The position numbers and the translations under genes were made by a program. Positions 7,520-17,900 of a stretch of 43,903 bases of DNA are shown piece after piece. This stretch comes from a virus: the IMG/VR virus record IMGVR_UViG_3300013094_000101, positions 1 through 43,903 of that record. One strand, written 5' to 3'. The notes beneath the pieces are model-generated. The model was not told the DNA's origin. It ran no database searches and saw nothing but the letters and a program-made list of their open reading frames with translations. Every line of letters starts with the position of its first letter. Position 1 is the stretch's first letter.

Positions 7520-8299
7520 ATGACCCGAAATGAGCTTATTGAAATAGTCAACGGTGAAATCACCGGTAGCGGATCTTTGCCTTATTCTGTGCCCGAAAAG
7601 GAAAGCAATCGTATCATTGATCAGTCACTGAATTGGTTCTTTCAAAACTATGGCCCAGCGACCGAGACACAATATTATGTGATCGAGCAAAAATGGTTTT
7701 CTTCGGATGAATTCACGAAAACTCGTGCGCTCTTGCTGCCTGATTGTGTTGTTTCTGTTTTCGAAGTAAAAGAAATCAGCGGTGGCGGTCGTCTAGGTAC
7801 GATCGACCGAGATTTTGCTGATAACCGTTTGATCGCATCCGAGCTGTTCTTGTCACCCTTCCAATCAGATGATTTGGTGCTTAGGACTGCACAGTATTCA
7901 TATTGGGATTTGACGCAAGCTTTCATACTTGAAAGAATTTCTTACGATTACAACAGAAATACACACCGTCTAAAAATACTTGGGCGTGATCCAAAAAAAG
8001 ACGTATTTTTGCAGACTTGTGCAAAGATCGAAGAAAATCGTTTGTACGATGATTGGTTCTTTCAACGCTGGGTGACTGCTCAATCCAAAATGTCGTTGGC
8101 TCGCATCCTAGGAACGTTTAAGTTTAATCTTCCAGGTGGAATCGAAGTCGATGCAAGCGCGATGAAAGACGAAGGAAAAGAAGAATTAGAAGAGATCAAA
8201 AAACGGATCGACGACGAAAACAGTCCCGATTGGTTTTACATTTTCCACTCTTTTGTTCCATTTGTGATAGCTTTAAGCGCTTTATCACTATTGTCATAA
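7520..8299 (+). CDS. Putative neck/tail-completion or other virion structural protein (259 aa)
   Basis: I do not recognise the family with certainty. The sequence contains conserved-looking stretches such as SLARILGTFKFNLPGG followed by an acidic helix (KEELEEIKKRIDDENSPDWF). These remind me of small head-to-tail connector proteins of T4-like phages, but this is memory of style and not a verified match. The last 17 residues (FVPFVIALSALSLLS) are hydrophobic and unlike the rest. The ending may have been altered by the endonuclease-like gene inserted just downstream at 8360, although I could not find a duplicated 3' end here as at the spike and Fpg loci. Confidence 0.45.
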   Translation: MTRNELIEIVNGEITGSGSLPYSVPEKESNRIIDQSLNWFFQNYGPATETQYYVIEQKWFSSDEFTKTRALLLPDCVVSVFEVKEISGGGRLGTIDRDFADNRLIASELFLSPFQSDDLVLRTAQYSYWDLTQAFILERISYDYNRNTHRLKILGRDPKKDVFLQTCAKIEENRLYDDWFFQRWVTAQSKMSLARILGTFKFNLPGGIEVDASAMKDEGKEELEEIKKRIDDENSPDWFYIFHSFVPFVIALSALSLLS

Positions 8300-8331
8300 A
8301 TAAGTCTGGTGTATTTTCAGCATTTTTTATG

Positions 8332-8342
8332 TTGATATATAG
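8332..8342 (+). promoter_or_regulatory. Putative phage promoter (TTGATATATAG)
   Basis: The box lies 17 bases before the ATG at 8360 in a 60-base intergenic gap. The same 11 bases, with two extra bases in the TA run, occur at 27581-27593 upstream of another structural gene, at nearly the same distance from the start codon. Confidence 0.5.
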
Positions 8343-8359
8343 AATAAACTATTTCTATT

Positions 8360-9004
8360 ATGTCAATATTTGAAAAATATTTCAAAGAAAAGTACAACCC
8401 GCTAAGACCTAGCACATTTATCATAAAGGTCAAAGCAAACACAAATGGAGAACTTGACGATTTGAAAAGGCTTACGTCTTTCTTGGATGAATATTATAAA
8501 AATCCGCCAGTGACGCAGAGGATAAAGCACTATGCCGCTGGCGTTTTTTTTGTTCATAAATGTCCAATATGCGATAATCCTCTTTTGTATAGAGAAAAAC
8601 CAAACCCGGATTATCATAAGACTTGTGGAAAGATAGAATGTAGACATAAGTTTAATTATCTTTCAACGGCTGAGTCAATGAAAGAAAAATACGGGGTGGA
8701 AAACATTTCTCAAACAAAGGAATGGAATGAAAAGGTAAAAAGCACAAATTTGCGAAAAAGAGGAGTTGAATGGAACACGCAAAGAATCGAGTTGATAGAT
8801 GCAAGAAGAGCTTCTTGGAAAGAAAATAAAGAAGATCAAATAGCTGCTAGAATTGCAACGAATCAAAAAAAGTATGGATCAGATTACGCAATACAGAATA
8901 AAGAAGTAAAAGAAAAGTTTAAAAAATCAATAAATAATTCTGAAGATCTATCGGATATTACTTCACTGCGTATTCAAACTTCTAAAAAGAACAATGAACA
9001 ATGA
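8360..9004 (+). CDS. Degenerate zinc-finger homing-endonuclease-like protein
   Basis: Residues about 68-98 form a zinc-binding module (CPICDNPLLY, then KTCGKIECRHK). After it come repeated motifs MKEKYGVENISQ, NLRKRGVEWNTQ and NQKKYGSDYAIQ. The same architecture occurs in the minus-strand endonuclease at 24611-25489, which in addition has a C-terminal PD-(D/E)XK-type nuclease domain. That nuclease domain is absent here: the protein stops at 214 residues after a low-complexity Asn/Lys-rich end, so it is probably a decayed, inactive copy or works with another nuclease. The stop codon overlaps the next start (ATGA at 9001). Confidence 0.6.
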   Translation: MSIFEKYFKEKYNPLRPSTFIIKVKANTNGELDDLKRLTSFLDEYYKNPPVTQRIKHYAAGVFFVHKCPICDNPLLYREKPNPDYHKTCGKIECRHKFNYLSTAESMKEKYGVENISQTKEWNEKVKSTNLRKRGVEWNTQRIELIDARRASWKENKEDQIAARIATNQKKYGSDYAIQNKEVKEKFKKSINNSEDLSDITSLRIQTSKKNNEQ

Positions 9005-9315
9005 AATACCTTCAAACATACGAACAATTCGTAAACGAGAACGATGATGACACTGGAATGCCAAGAAGCACCACTGCTTCATTAGGTCCTAAAATGGGTC
9101 GTCTTGTCATCGGAGGACCAAGCGTCGAAAAGAATAAAGAAAAGATCTTGGCAGGAATCGCAAAAGTCGATTCTTCAGCAAAGATGGATTTTTATCCAGC
9201 GACAGGTAAAATCGTAGGAACTTTTGCGACATCAACGATCAAAGACGTGCAAAAAGTTCTTCGTGGTATCGATGCAAATCTTACCGCCGAAATTAAAAAT
9301 GCAGCAAAAAAATAA
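9001..9315 (+). CDS. Small protein with capsid-targeting-like N-terminus (104 aa)
   Basis: The N-terminus MKYLQTYEQFVNENDDD resembles the T4 capsid-targeting sequence MKTYQEFI.E, which marks internal head proteins for packaging and cleavage by the prohead protease. The remainder is a small alpha/beta domain (KILAGIAKVDSSAKMDFYPA, then GTFATSTIKDVQKVLRGI). Function is otherwise unknown. The ATG overlaps the stop codon of the preceding gene in an ATGA arrangement. A virion-internal role is an inference from the N-terminus alone. Confidence 0.65.
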   Translation: MKYLQTYEQFVNENDDDTGMPRSTTASLGPKMGRLVIGGPSVEKNKEKILAGIAKVDSSAKMDFYPATGKIVGTFATSTIKDVQKVLRGIDANLTAEIKNAAKK

Positions 9316-9321
9316 TTCACG

Positions 9322-9606
9322 ATGCCTACTCCATCTTTTACACAGTACCTGAATGAAAGTCTTAACGAATCGTTGTCCGATTACTTAAGCGCTATCAAAA
9401 AACATGATTGGTACTATATGATGAGCGACGATGATAGAGTCTATCGCCAAGCTCAAACCGAAATCAGCAAAATCAAGCAATTGTACGCTGAACTTCCAGA
9501 AAAAAACAAAACCGAAGCTTTTCGAGCGTTCAATGCAATGAAAAAGGAAAACTTTCCAAATGCAAACGACCTTGATCAAAAAAAGTTTGACGGTTACCAC
9601 GGTTAA
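9322..9606 (+). CDS. Small protein with capsid-targeting-like N-terminus (94 aa)
   Basis: The N-terminus PSFTQYLNESLNESLSDYL has the aromatic-x-x-aromatic-x-x-Glu spacing of the T4 capsid-targeting signal, with the NESL unit repeated. The rest is helical and charged (AQTEISKIKQLYAELPEKNK). It lies between the small protein at 9001 and the gp25-like gene, whose ATG overlaps this gene's stop by one base (TAATG). No known family recognised. Confidence 0.6.
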   Translation: MPTPSFTQYLNESLNESLSDYLSAIKKHDWYYMMSDDDRVYRQAQTEISKIKQLYAELPEKNKTEAFRAFNAMKKENFPNANDLDQKKFDGYHG

Positions 9607-9968
9607 TGCTAAGAGAATTATACTGTCGAAACTCGAGTGATCCAAGCTACAATCCAAAACAGCTGGTCACAAACAGCGCCTTAGAAGGACTGCTGACAAA
9701 AATCCGTATGATCATTTTCACAAAAACGGGTGAAATATTGGGAGTCCCTGAATTGGGACTCAATTTGGAAGAACATTTGTTTGAACTAAACGCAAACACC
9801 TCACAAATAAAAAGAGCTTTCTACGATCAGCTCGCTGCATACGCTCCCGAAGCTGGGAGATTTAATGTGGAAATCGATGTAAATTTTCAGCCTGGAGAAG
9901 TCCGGGACATTTGCTTTATTGATATATACATAGACGGTACCAAGTTATTGGGCGTCTTGGCAAAATAA
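9606..9968 (+). CDS. Baseplate wedge protein, gp25/GPW-like
   Basis: The 120-residue protein matches the length and layout of the GPW/gp25 family: IRMIIFTKTGEILGVPELG, then NLEEHLFELNANTSQIKRA, and an Asp-rich C-terminal strand region (FNVEIDVNFQPGEVRD). In T4, gp25 is part of the baseplate wedge core and helps nucleate the tail sheath. Its position directly before a gp6/J-like wedge gene is the usual order in contractile tails. The start overlaps the previous stop codon, so translation is probably coupled. Confidence 0.85.
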   Translation: MLRELYCRNSSDPSYNPKQLVTNSALEGLLTKIRMIIFTKTGEILGVPELGLNLEEHLFELNANTSQIKRAFYDQLAAYAPEAGRFNVEIDVNFQPGEVRDICFIDIYIDGTKLLGVLAK

Positions 9969-9982
9969 AGCAGAAAAAATCG

Positions 9983-11692
9983 ATGTCTACATCCAGTACA
10001 CCAAAAATATTTACGCTGGCAGGTCTCTCTTTCGAGCAGATGTACGCTAACGTAAGAACCTACCTCATCAATCAATTTCAACAAGTCGGTGATGTTTTTA
10101 GCCCGGCAAGTGCATACGGACAGCTAATGTCTGTAATCCTTGACATGGGTAAGTTGATTTTCTACTACATAGAAGACAGCGTCACCGAAATGAACATCTA
10201 CACAGCTTCTCGAGACGTATCAATCAAAAGTTTGGCCAGAATTGCTGGTCATAATCCTACAAGATCCATCTCAGCATCGGGCACTTTGATACTTTCTTAC
10301 AGCGGAGCGGGAATCGACATGTACGGAAATACAGTCATCATTCCAAACTATACAAAACTTACGAACTCTATCACAGGTCTACCTTATTTGATAGTTCTTA
10401 ACACAGAAGAGACTCGACTCGAGCTCACTGGTAAGAAACAAGTCGAAGTAAAGATAATGCAAGGTGAAATCGAGGCGCAACAGTTGACAGGCACCGGTAG
10501 AGAAATGCAATCGTTCAGCATCAATCCAAAAAGAGGGTATCAAATCGACAATGATTTTGTCAACCTATATGTGAACAATGAAGCCTGGAAAGTCTATGAT
10601 TCAATGTACGACATTCCATATCAAACAAACGGTGCAATGATCAAAACAGGTATCAATGGCGGACTTGACATTTATTTTGGGAATACCTACTTTGGAGCAG
10701 TCCCTGCTCTAGGTTCAACTATACGAGTCGAATACCTCACAAATGCTGGAAACGCTGGAAACATTTTCGATGACGAGAATCCTTCATTTGATTTTGTCGA
10801 CGACGGATTTGATTTGGCAGGAAATACAGTCGATCTTAACAAAGCATTGAACACAAGAATTGGACTATCTGTCAATTTTGGAGCTGATTCTGAGCCAGTC
10901 TATTTGACACAAGTGCTGGCGCCAAAGACCAGTCGCGCGTATGTTCTTGCAAATCCTGACAACTATACATATTTCATGGAAAGATTCAACATGTTCAGTG
11001 TTGTTGACGCGTTCAATACGTTCGATGACAACAATTTTGCTGATGATAATATTGTCTATTTGTTTTTGATTCCTGACGTCAACAAAAGAAAACCATCAAA
11101 TGCTGACTATTTCAATACACCGATCAATCTTTTCACGCTATCCGATGATGAAAAGAATAAAATATACAATTTGATCGAACAAAGCGGACAAAAGGTGATC
11201 AACACAGTTCTAAAGATCGTAGATCCAATAATTAAGAAATATGTAATCAACATTCAAATTGGTGCATTCAGCGGTTATAGCAAAGATGTGATTCGCCAAC
11301 AGATCGTATCAAAATGCTCTGATTACTTCTTAAGCAATCGTCGAAGAGATAAAATACCAAAATCTGACTTAATTGCGATCATTGAGGGGATTGAAGGTGT
11401 CGATTCAGTAAATGTTTGGTTTGTTTCAGAAGCGAATGAAGCCTATAAAGCTGATCCGGCTAATGCACAAAATGCTCCGATAGGTCTTGATGATTTTGGA
11501 GATGTTGTCATTGGACGCGGAGAGCTTGCATTAATTCGAGGTGGATGGAATGATCGCGCTGGTTTTTATTATTATGATACAACTGATTCTTCGAAACCAG
11601 GAAGCATTAATATAGTATTTGGAACAGATACCAATCTAAACCTAAACATGGAATTGCACAGAATCAATGTCGATTCTATAATGAACAACTAA
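9983..11692 (+). CDS. Baseplate wedge protein, gp6/baseplate-J-like
   Basis: The N-terminal part contains VTEMNIYTASRDVSIKSLAR followed by IAGHNPTRSISASGTL, a pattern typical of T4 gp6 and J-family wedge proteins. The C-terminal half (about residues 410-480: VINTVLKIVDPIIKKYVINI, then DVIRQQIVSKCSDYF and IEGIEGVDSVNVWF) matches the gp6/J C-terminal alpha/beta domain. gp6 forms the inner ring that joins the wedges of the baseplate. At 569 residues the length is close to T4 gp6. It follows the gp25-like gene by 14 bases. Confidence 0.85.
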   Translation: MSTSSTPKIFTLAGLSFEQMYANVRTYLINQFQQVGDVFSPASAYGQLMSVILDMGKLIFYYIEDSVTEMNIYTASRDVSIKSLARIAGHNPTRSISASGTLILSYSGAGIDMYGNTVIIPNYTKLTNSITGLPYLIVLNTEETRLELTGKKQVEVKIMQGEIEAQQLTGTGREMQSFSINPKRGYQIDNDFVNLYVNNEAWKVYDSMYDIPYQTNGAMIKTGINGGLDIYFGNTYFGAVPALGSTIRVEYLTNAGNAGNIFDDENPSFDFVDDGFDLAGNTVDLNKALNTRIGLSVNFGADSEPVYLTQVLAPKTSRAYVLANPDNYTYFMERFNMFSVVDAFNTFDDNNFADDNIVYLFLIPDVNKRKPSNADYFNTPINLFTLSDDEKNKIYNLIEQSGQKVINTVLKIVDPIIKKYVINIQIGAFSGYSKDVIRQQIVSKCSDYFLSNRRRDKIPKSDLIAIIEGIEGVDSVNVWFVSEANEAYKADPANAQNAPIGLDDFGDVVIGRGELALIRGGWNDRAGFYYYDTTDSSKPGSINIVFGTDTNLNLNMELHRINVDSIMNN

Positions 11693-11696
11693 TAAC

Positions 11697-11975
11697 ATGA
11701 CAGGAACATCAGAACCACGACAAGGAGATTACTTGGTAAGAACAAGTTACTATGATTATATGATTCATCTACAAGATGATCTGCTAAACACAGGTTATGA
11801 CTGGAGAACAAATCTATTTCAAAAATCTACTTCTAATTATTTGCTTGCTGAGACAAAAAGAGCAGGAATCATCAATCAATTCCAGACATTGATGGTTTAT
11901 TTGATCGACCGTGTAAGTATGATAAAAAAATCTTTTAACTACACAGTCGATAAAAACTACAAATATCTTAACTAA
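11697..11975 (+). CDS. Small putative baseplate-associated protein (92 aa)
   Basis: The gene sits with 4 bases to the gp6-like gene and no gap before the giant gene at 11976, so it is part of the baseplate operon. The protein is helical and rich in Tyr (RTSYYDYMIHLQDDLLNTGY). No family recognised. It could be a wedge accessory subunit; this is inferred from position only. Confidence 0.65.
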   Translation: MTGTSEPRQGDYLVRTSYYDYMIHLQDDLLNTGYDWRTNLFQKSTSNYLLAETKRAGIINQFQTLMVYLIDRVSMIKKSFNYTVDKNYKYLN

Positions 11976-14900
11976 ATGCTACTCAATAACAGATTTAGAA
12001 TTTTTAATAAGAACGGAGAAAACATCAATCCTATTGATCGTTTCAATCTCTATGTTACAATCATCGATCCAGAAAATACTGGAGTAAATGGATATGTACG
12101 TGCTTATGTTGATTATACAGGAAAGCTTGTCCATGTAGAAATAGTCGAAAGTGGATTCGGATATAGTAGTGAAACCTACTTACGATTTGATACAATGATA
12201 TACCCAAACACATTTATCGAAACGGATTCATCTCTTTTGTCAAAAGGTGAAAATGGAGAATTGTTGTCTTACGCTATTCCGGACATCTATGACAGGTTTC
12301 CTGCTCCATCTTCTTATTCATTTACAAACTATTATTTGCCAAACGTCTCGACTGGATTAATTGAATCAGAAAACTTTTTCATTGTTGAAAAAGTCATTGA
12401 TGAAAATGGGAATGAAGCATATACATATCCTAGAGTAGAGAGCTATGGACCATTTAATTTTTCAAGTTATGTATCAAATGGCATAAGTGCTACGTTGACA
12501 GTGCTTTCGGTAGATTTCAATGGATATGTAAATTCTGACTATCCTTTTATGATCGCGGGAGCTCCTAACTTAGAAAGCATAGTAGTTGGAATGACTGTCA
12601 TCGGAAATAATGTTCCATCTGGAACAACAATTACAGGATTTACAAATCATCCAGATGGAACAATTGACATATTTCTGTCAAATTCTCTTACATCTTTTGG
12701 TAATTTATCTTTTAGCGCTTATATTGAACACAATTTACAAGCTGGTTCTGAAATATCTATTCCTACTGGAAATTTAGCAGGGTCTTATATAGTAACACAA
12801 ATCTCGGATTTATCAATTTCTTTTGATAGCAATTTGATTGATAGCGGAGGATCTGGAATATATTATGTAATCCCGCAATTTCAAGCAATTTTAACATCAA
12901 ATAGTGATCCAGAATTTTTCTTTTACACAGTTCAATATAATGTAGACTATCCTACCATAATTAAGTCTCAAGTATTAAATTTTCAATTCACTAATCCTTC
13001 TCTATTAGATTCTCCTGATACTTTTTCTAGTGGAAATGGTGAATTTACTCGTGTTTTGCATTCTTCTTTAGAAAGTAAAGCTTTTCAATTAAACGTAGGT
13101 TTACAAGCTGATTATGAAGGTGTATATGACGCTGTTATTCAAATTTCTGATGTGTCATTTTCCACTCCAAGCACCATATTTGTTGCTTTCATTGAAGGAG
13201 AAGTTGAAGGAGAGGATGAAAGATTAGGTCTTCTTTTAGAAAATTTTGGAAGAGATGTAAATATTGAAGAGGAATTGATATTTAGAGATTCTGACATTAA
13301 CGAAGGAAATGTTGATTATATTCTCTTAAATCAAAAGAGAAAGGAAATGTTGATTCAAGGCGATCAAATTTGGCCTTATCTTGGATCTTACAAAGGATTA
13401 GTGAATATTGTTAATTGGTTTGGATATTATGATATTAGAATCAAAGAATACTTTTTGAATGTCAACATCAATGATGTGTATTATAATACATACCGTCATG
13501 TGCAGATACCTTTTCAGTTGGCTGAAAAAGGAATACACCCTGAATCAATCAATCTCGTGCCTAGTCAATATTATCGAAAGACCGGATTGTTTGGATTATT
13601 TTATGACATAGTCAAAGATAGCGGAACTTTTGATGAGTATGGTATTCCGGTAACAGAAGATGCGTTTGCTTATACAAATGATGAAGTACTTATAAAATTA
13701 TTTGCACTAAAAACATTTCTTAAAAATAAATTTCTTCCTCTTAATACAAGAATAGTAGACATTGCAGGAGAAGGAGTTTATTATGAAAGATATGCAATAA
13801 ATTCATGGTCAGACCGTAATGATCGTTTTTTAATTGATGCTGGTAAAAGAATAGATTTCTATGTACCTGATTCTGTTCAAATAATTGATTCCCGTCTTTA
13901 TAATAGTTTAGGAGGAGTTCTTTCTCCTGAATTATCTGATGCATTAAATAAAAATACTTCTACATATAACTTTAGCACAGTCACAATAATAGATGGCGGA
14001 TCTTTTTCAGGAATAATTCCAAAAGTAACTTTTCCAGGAAACGCAATTCAACAAGCTTTTGGCACATGTCGTGTAAATGCTCTATTAGATCAAGAAATTT
14101 CATTTGGCGGCGGATATGGATCTGGATATGCGATCAATGATATTATAACTCTTGAAGGTGGTGTGTATGAAATACCTATAAGAGTAGTTGTCACCGGTAT
14201 TAATACTGATGGAAGCGTTATTAGCATTACAATTAATCATCCTGAATTTACAGGAAAAAATTACACATCATTACCCATAACTTTTTCCCAATATTCTGTA
14301 ATGAGACCAGTTGGATCTCAGTACGAAGTTCCGTTAGGAGCTTCTGGTTTTTCTTTAACTTCTTCTTTACTTTATTACACATTAAGTGGCATTACTTTAT
14401 CAAACCTAGGAATTGGATATAGCACAATACCAAGTGCTCAATTTATTGCTATTGATAATATAATCACAAATCCGATAGTCAACCTGAATTATGTATCATC
14501 GCCTGATACTCCTGTAGGTTACTATACAAATAGTGTAAATGTTGAAAGATACCCAGATTCTCCTGAAATCATGATAGCTGCTCCTTTGAATATGAGCACA
14601 GATTTTGTATTGACTTGGGATGAAGTGCCGTACTCTTGGAACACATTCACTGGAAGCAATGACGCGAATCTAAAAGCTTGGACAAACAATCTTCCTGCTG
14701 GAAACGGAGAATTGATAGCTATTGAAATAATCAGTCAAGGTGAAAGCTATACATCAGCTCCTTCTTTAACTATTCAAGGAGGTGGAGGATATGGAGCAAC
14801 TGCTATAGCACAGACTCAAGCAGGGATGATTAACATAATTGAATACACAATAGCCGGTGTTTCAACTTCCAGCACAGGAGCAAACAATGATGTATTGAGT

Positions 14901-17900
14901 GTCTATCCTGCTCTTGTGAATATACTCACAGGTTCAGGAAATGTTCCTATAGTTACACCAAATCACATCGTCAAAGGCGACACAATAACAAAAATTCCCG
15001 ATGGAACTATAATTTCTAATGTTAACGTTTCATCAAATGAAATTTTCTTAAGTACATATGATGGAAATCTTACATCTACAAATTTACAAGTAGGTGATAA
15101 AATTTACATACATCAAGGTGTAAGTGTAACTTCTCCAGGAGCAGGATTTATTTCCAATCCTCAAATTGCTGTTAATGGAGGACACACTCAAACAAGTTAT
15201 ACATGGGATCATATTGCTCGTGGAGAATTCCACGAATTAGAATGGAAAATTCAATTAACTTCTCCAGAAGATCCTAAAAAATCTTTCTTTTATGCTTCTG
15301 GAATACAAAGTATTGATAGCCTTTTCAATAACACAGTTTATTTGCCATACACCGGAAAATATACAGTACAATTAGATTTAATAGATACAAATAACAATAT
15401 ATCAAATAAAATTAAATATGATTATGTGAATGTTTATATACCAGAAGCAGATTTTTCTTTTGTTTCAAAAAGTGTAGATGATGGAAAAACTACATGGGAT
15501 GATTTTGATCAAATAGTAGAATCTTCGGATATAACGCAACCCATAATTAAAGCAAACACCCCGTATAATTCTCCTGAGCCGGTAGAATATATTTGGGACA
15601 ATTTTAATTCACGATGGATTAACATAACAAATAATCAAACTGTTTGGAATGATTGCCAGGTCAACTGGGAAACTCTAGAAATCACGGATTTATCAGATAT
15701 TAATTATCCTAATTTTCCAGATGTTAACAAAATAGAAGTTTTACAAGTTTCTTCACAAGATGTTTATGAAGGTTATGTACTTAGTTATACAGATAACACA
15801 TCATTTCCTTCAACTTTGAATCCTACATTGACTTTAGCTGGACAATTTATCTATCCTAAATTGAATCCTTCATACGATCCAACAGACTGGTTATATTTAA
15901 GAAGAGATGGAAATATCTATCAGGTTCCTATCATTAGCACAAACTATTCATCAATTGGAGAAACAATAATAGAACTAGGATCTTTGCCTCCATCATCATT
16001 TAGAAATAACCCAACTTCTTGGGAAGTTTTGAGAGAAATTGGTGGAACCGTTGTGGTGGCAGGAAACCAAATTTATGATATTAAAACAAATCCTGCAGGA
16101 TTCATATCCGGAGATTATCTAATACTAGAAAAAAATGGAAATACTCCCATTCTAAAAAGACAAATAATATCTCAAACCAATTTAGAAGGAATTACTATAA
16201 AGAACGGCGCAATTTTTTCTGATTTAAAAAAACCTGGTTCAATAGGAAAGGTTTATAAAATTAGAGACTATCATGAAACAAATGGAAATTTATCCTGGAG
16301 CTTAGATGAATCTTCAATTAGTACAATATCAATCCCTTCAAATGGCAATGGTTCGGACAATGGTGGAACTTATGATAATTTAGTTCAAAGTTCTACTTCA
16401 GGAAATGGATCAGGAGCGTTATTCACAGTTTATTTGGATGGAAACAATTTTAGCGTTTCAATCTTAAAAACTGGTATTGGTTATAATGTTGGAGATACTA
16501 TAACAATAAATGGAAGCGTTTTTGGTGGAGATGATGGAACTAATGATTTAGTAATGTCTGTAACCACGACACAATCTTCATCTTCTTGGGATTTCATGAA
16601 TAACTCGGATGAATCTTCTTTGTCTCAAGGAAAGATATTCTTAAATGATTTAAGAATATCTTGTGATCCTTTAAATGAAATTCAGCCTGGATTTACTAGA
16701 CTTAAACTATATGCATATGATGGATCGCAATTAGTTTATTCTCAGACATTCAGAACAAAACATATTTCATTCAACACAAGTAATGTAGGATTTGTTTACA
16801 ACTTTTGGCAAGGAAACACGTATGTGATTGATGTAATAGGAGTTGATGGAGGATCGTTAGATGATCTAAGAAACTTTTTAGTAGACTTTGTAAGTTACAA
16901 CACAACGGCACCAATAGTTTATTTGGAGTATGAGTATGATATTTTTACAACTCGAGAAAGATATTTTGAGGATGTAAGTTCAGATGAATATTTATACCTA
17001 GATTATGATAATTACCCTCCAACTAACGATTTTATCGATAGCATAAATTTTGGTGATTCATATAATCAAACAAATTCAAATTGGTTTTATGATCATGGTT
17101 TTTTAGGTAATTCATACTCATTGAATATCATCAACACGGGTATTTGGAAAGGAGGAATAGGAACTTTGTTGACTCTTGATGATAATAATTTTGAACTTTT
17201 TAGAACAGATTCAAATTTTCTTGCTTCACAACAAGAATTTGATGAAGATTATGCAAAAAGACATATAGGAACTAGAACTTTAAATTGGGAAAATTATAAT
17301 GAAGTTATATGGAATGATTTTTCTGGAAATTCTTGGGATACTTTAGATTACACAGAGGAATTAGGATGTGAATTTGTAATAAAGACAATAGCAGAAAATG
17401 GAACTATTAAATTTAATGAAGATGAAGTTTTTACATTCACATCGGTGAATGATTCTTTCAGTGATGCAAGAAATTTAGCTGCTGCTGTTCAGGATTTAAA
17501 CAATTCAAACAATTCAGGAATCAGTAGATTTTCATATTCTCCGACATCACTGTACCCAGCAATACAATCAACATCTTACACATTGCCATGCGGAATAAAT
17601 GGTTATCATATAAACAAGATACAAAAAGGACCTGATGGAAATATATGGGCAATTCTTGAGATAGGAGACACATCATGCGGTTGTGGTATATACTATTATG
17701 ATGGAATTGCTTGGGCAGAATTAATACTCACAAACTCATCATCAGATCATACATGGGTAGATTTTGGTTGGACTTCTACAAATCAATTAGTGGCCATAAC
17801 AAGACATTCTGTGTACACTTCTGTAGCAAATAACTATGCTTCATTACAACTTAAATTAACACCTGGACCAAATTTAAGTTGTATGCACCTTGATGTTGCT

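Noticed and set aside
7520-9004. A third recoded-3'-end cassette at 7520-9004
   Set aside because: The layout (gene, endonuclease-like gene) is similar, but I could not find a second copy of the 3' end of the 7520 gene after the endonuclease-like gene.
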